Positions 63,236-64,000 of a stretch of DNA of 64,000 nucleotides are shown here, piece after piece (within the stretch, counting starts at the first letter, position 1; each line of letters opens with the position of its first letter). The DNA lies in assembly GCA_034509495.1 (NCBI GenBank), contig CM067507.1, positions 31,175,279 through 31,239,278 of the forward strand, written 5' to 3'. The notes under the pieces were generated by a model. That model was not told the DNA's origin, did no database searches, and saw only the letters and a program-made list of their open reading frames with translations. The DNA comes from Acestrorhynchus altus. Its lineage: Eukaryota; Chordata; Actinopteri; Characiformes; Acestrorhynchidae. The translations under genes and the position numbers were made by a program.

Positions 63236-64000
63236 ACACTATACCAACCTATTTAGGGTAGCCTTTTCAACATGCCAAAACCGGACACTCCTACACTCCG
63301 GACTAGCGGCGATGTATGTGCGTGTGGGTGGGATGGCGATCTGTATGTGTGAGAAAAAGAAAGGTGTGACACAAAAACTTCACGGAATCAGAACTAAATA
63401 TGAAACTTGAAGAATTGAACCAAGTGGGGCGTTTGAGCAAAGAAATCATCATCCATCTGTGCAGAACAAGCAATGTTCCAGAACCGGAACGAAAGATTCC
63501 TGTTCTTTCACATTATGCAAAGAAACCTTTATGGCAACCTTTATATTTAGGAGATTTGGGGAAAGATCTATGTGGGACAAAAGGTCAGCGGTTGTCTTTA
63601 AGTATGAGACACAGCCATAAAACACAAATGAACACTGTGTGACTATTTGATGAACAAGTCTTTTCATTCTGAAACATTACTTTGCCTTGAAGTGCCATCG
63701 TCTGTGCCCATTTAAGGCCCATTACATAACAGGAGAGGTCACTATGAAAAAGGGGTCTGCTGTTAACCAGTGGAGCTTGGAGATCCCAGTGCTGCGAAGG
63801 AACCTAATAGTGTGAAAACGTTAGTTTTAGGAAGTCTATTGTTACATCACACTCCTGCCATGGTTCATCTATAAATTGCAATTTTAGGGTCATTCAACCT
63901 ATTTAAGAGGTTTTCTTTAGCTTTTATTTCTGCATTCATCCACCAAGTCCTGGCAATAACTGAAACGTTTTTTTTTGTCTCTTGGCCCTAGTCGCATACT
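63236..64000. other. Intergenic, no gene seen
   Basis: Short overlapping frames on both strands near 63,400-63,670 show no recognised domain or splice structure. Confidence 0.5.

Overview
This is a stretch of vertebrate genome, almost certainly from a teleost fish. The evidence is small exons with GT-AG introns encoding a vertebrate HECT ligase, long AT-rich introns, many CA, CT, AT and triplet microsatellites, and fish-type repeats (degraded Tc1-like transposons, L2-clade LINEs, short inverted-repeat elements, a tRNA-derived SINE). An ostariophysan (characin or catfish-like) fish is my best guess, from repeat style only. There are no bacterial features, rRNA genes or CRISPR arrays.

Positions 1 to about 33,600 hold the 5' three quarters of wwp1, a NEDD4-family E3 ubiquitin ligase, on the minus strand. 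I resolved 17 coding exons from splice signals and reading phase. They run from the start codon at 16,539 down to a HECT N-lobe exon cut by the left edge, giving about 695 residues: C2 domain, Ser/Ala/Thr-rich linker, four WW domains and about the first half of HECT. The catalytic C-lobe lies outside the window. Two probable non-coding 5' exons (18,093-18,148 and one ending at 33,497) place the promoter near 33.6 kb. Just upstream lie four diverged tandem units, three with a perfect TGACGTCA site. Special points are a GC-AG intron in the HECT region and a possible 57-base in-frame cassette exon between WW2 and WW3.

From 34.4 to 57.7 kb I see no convincing host gene. This is a transposon graveyard: Tc1-like remnants, an L2 inserted into a Tc1-like element (38,237-39,960), and a second L2 inserted into a short TIR element with a 6-base target duplication (53,109-54,622).

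At 57,754-60,290 on the minus strand, splice signals and phase suggest a small unrecognised gene of three coding exons: a signal peptide, a short ectodomain and a possible membrane segment. It is a prediction. The last 3.5 kb holds microsatellites (GACA/GATA/GATG, AT with an unresolved base at 61,222) and repeat fragments. All names rest on recognition and internal consistency; no database search was run.
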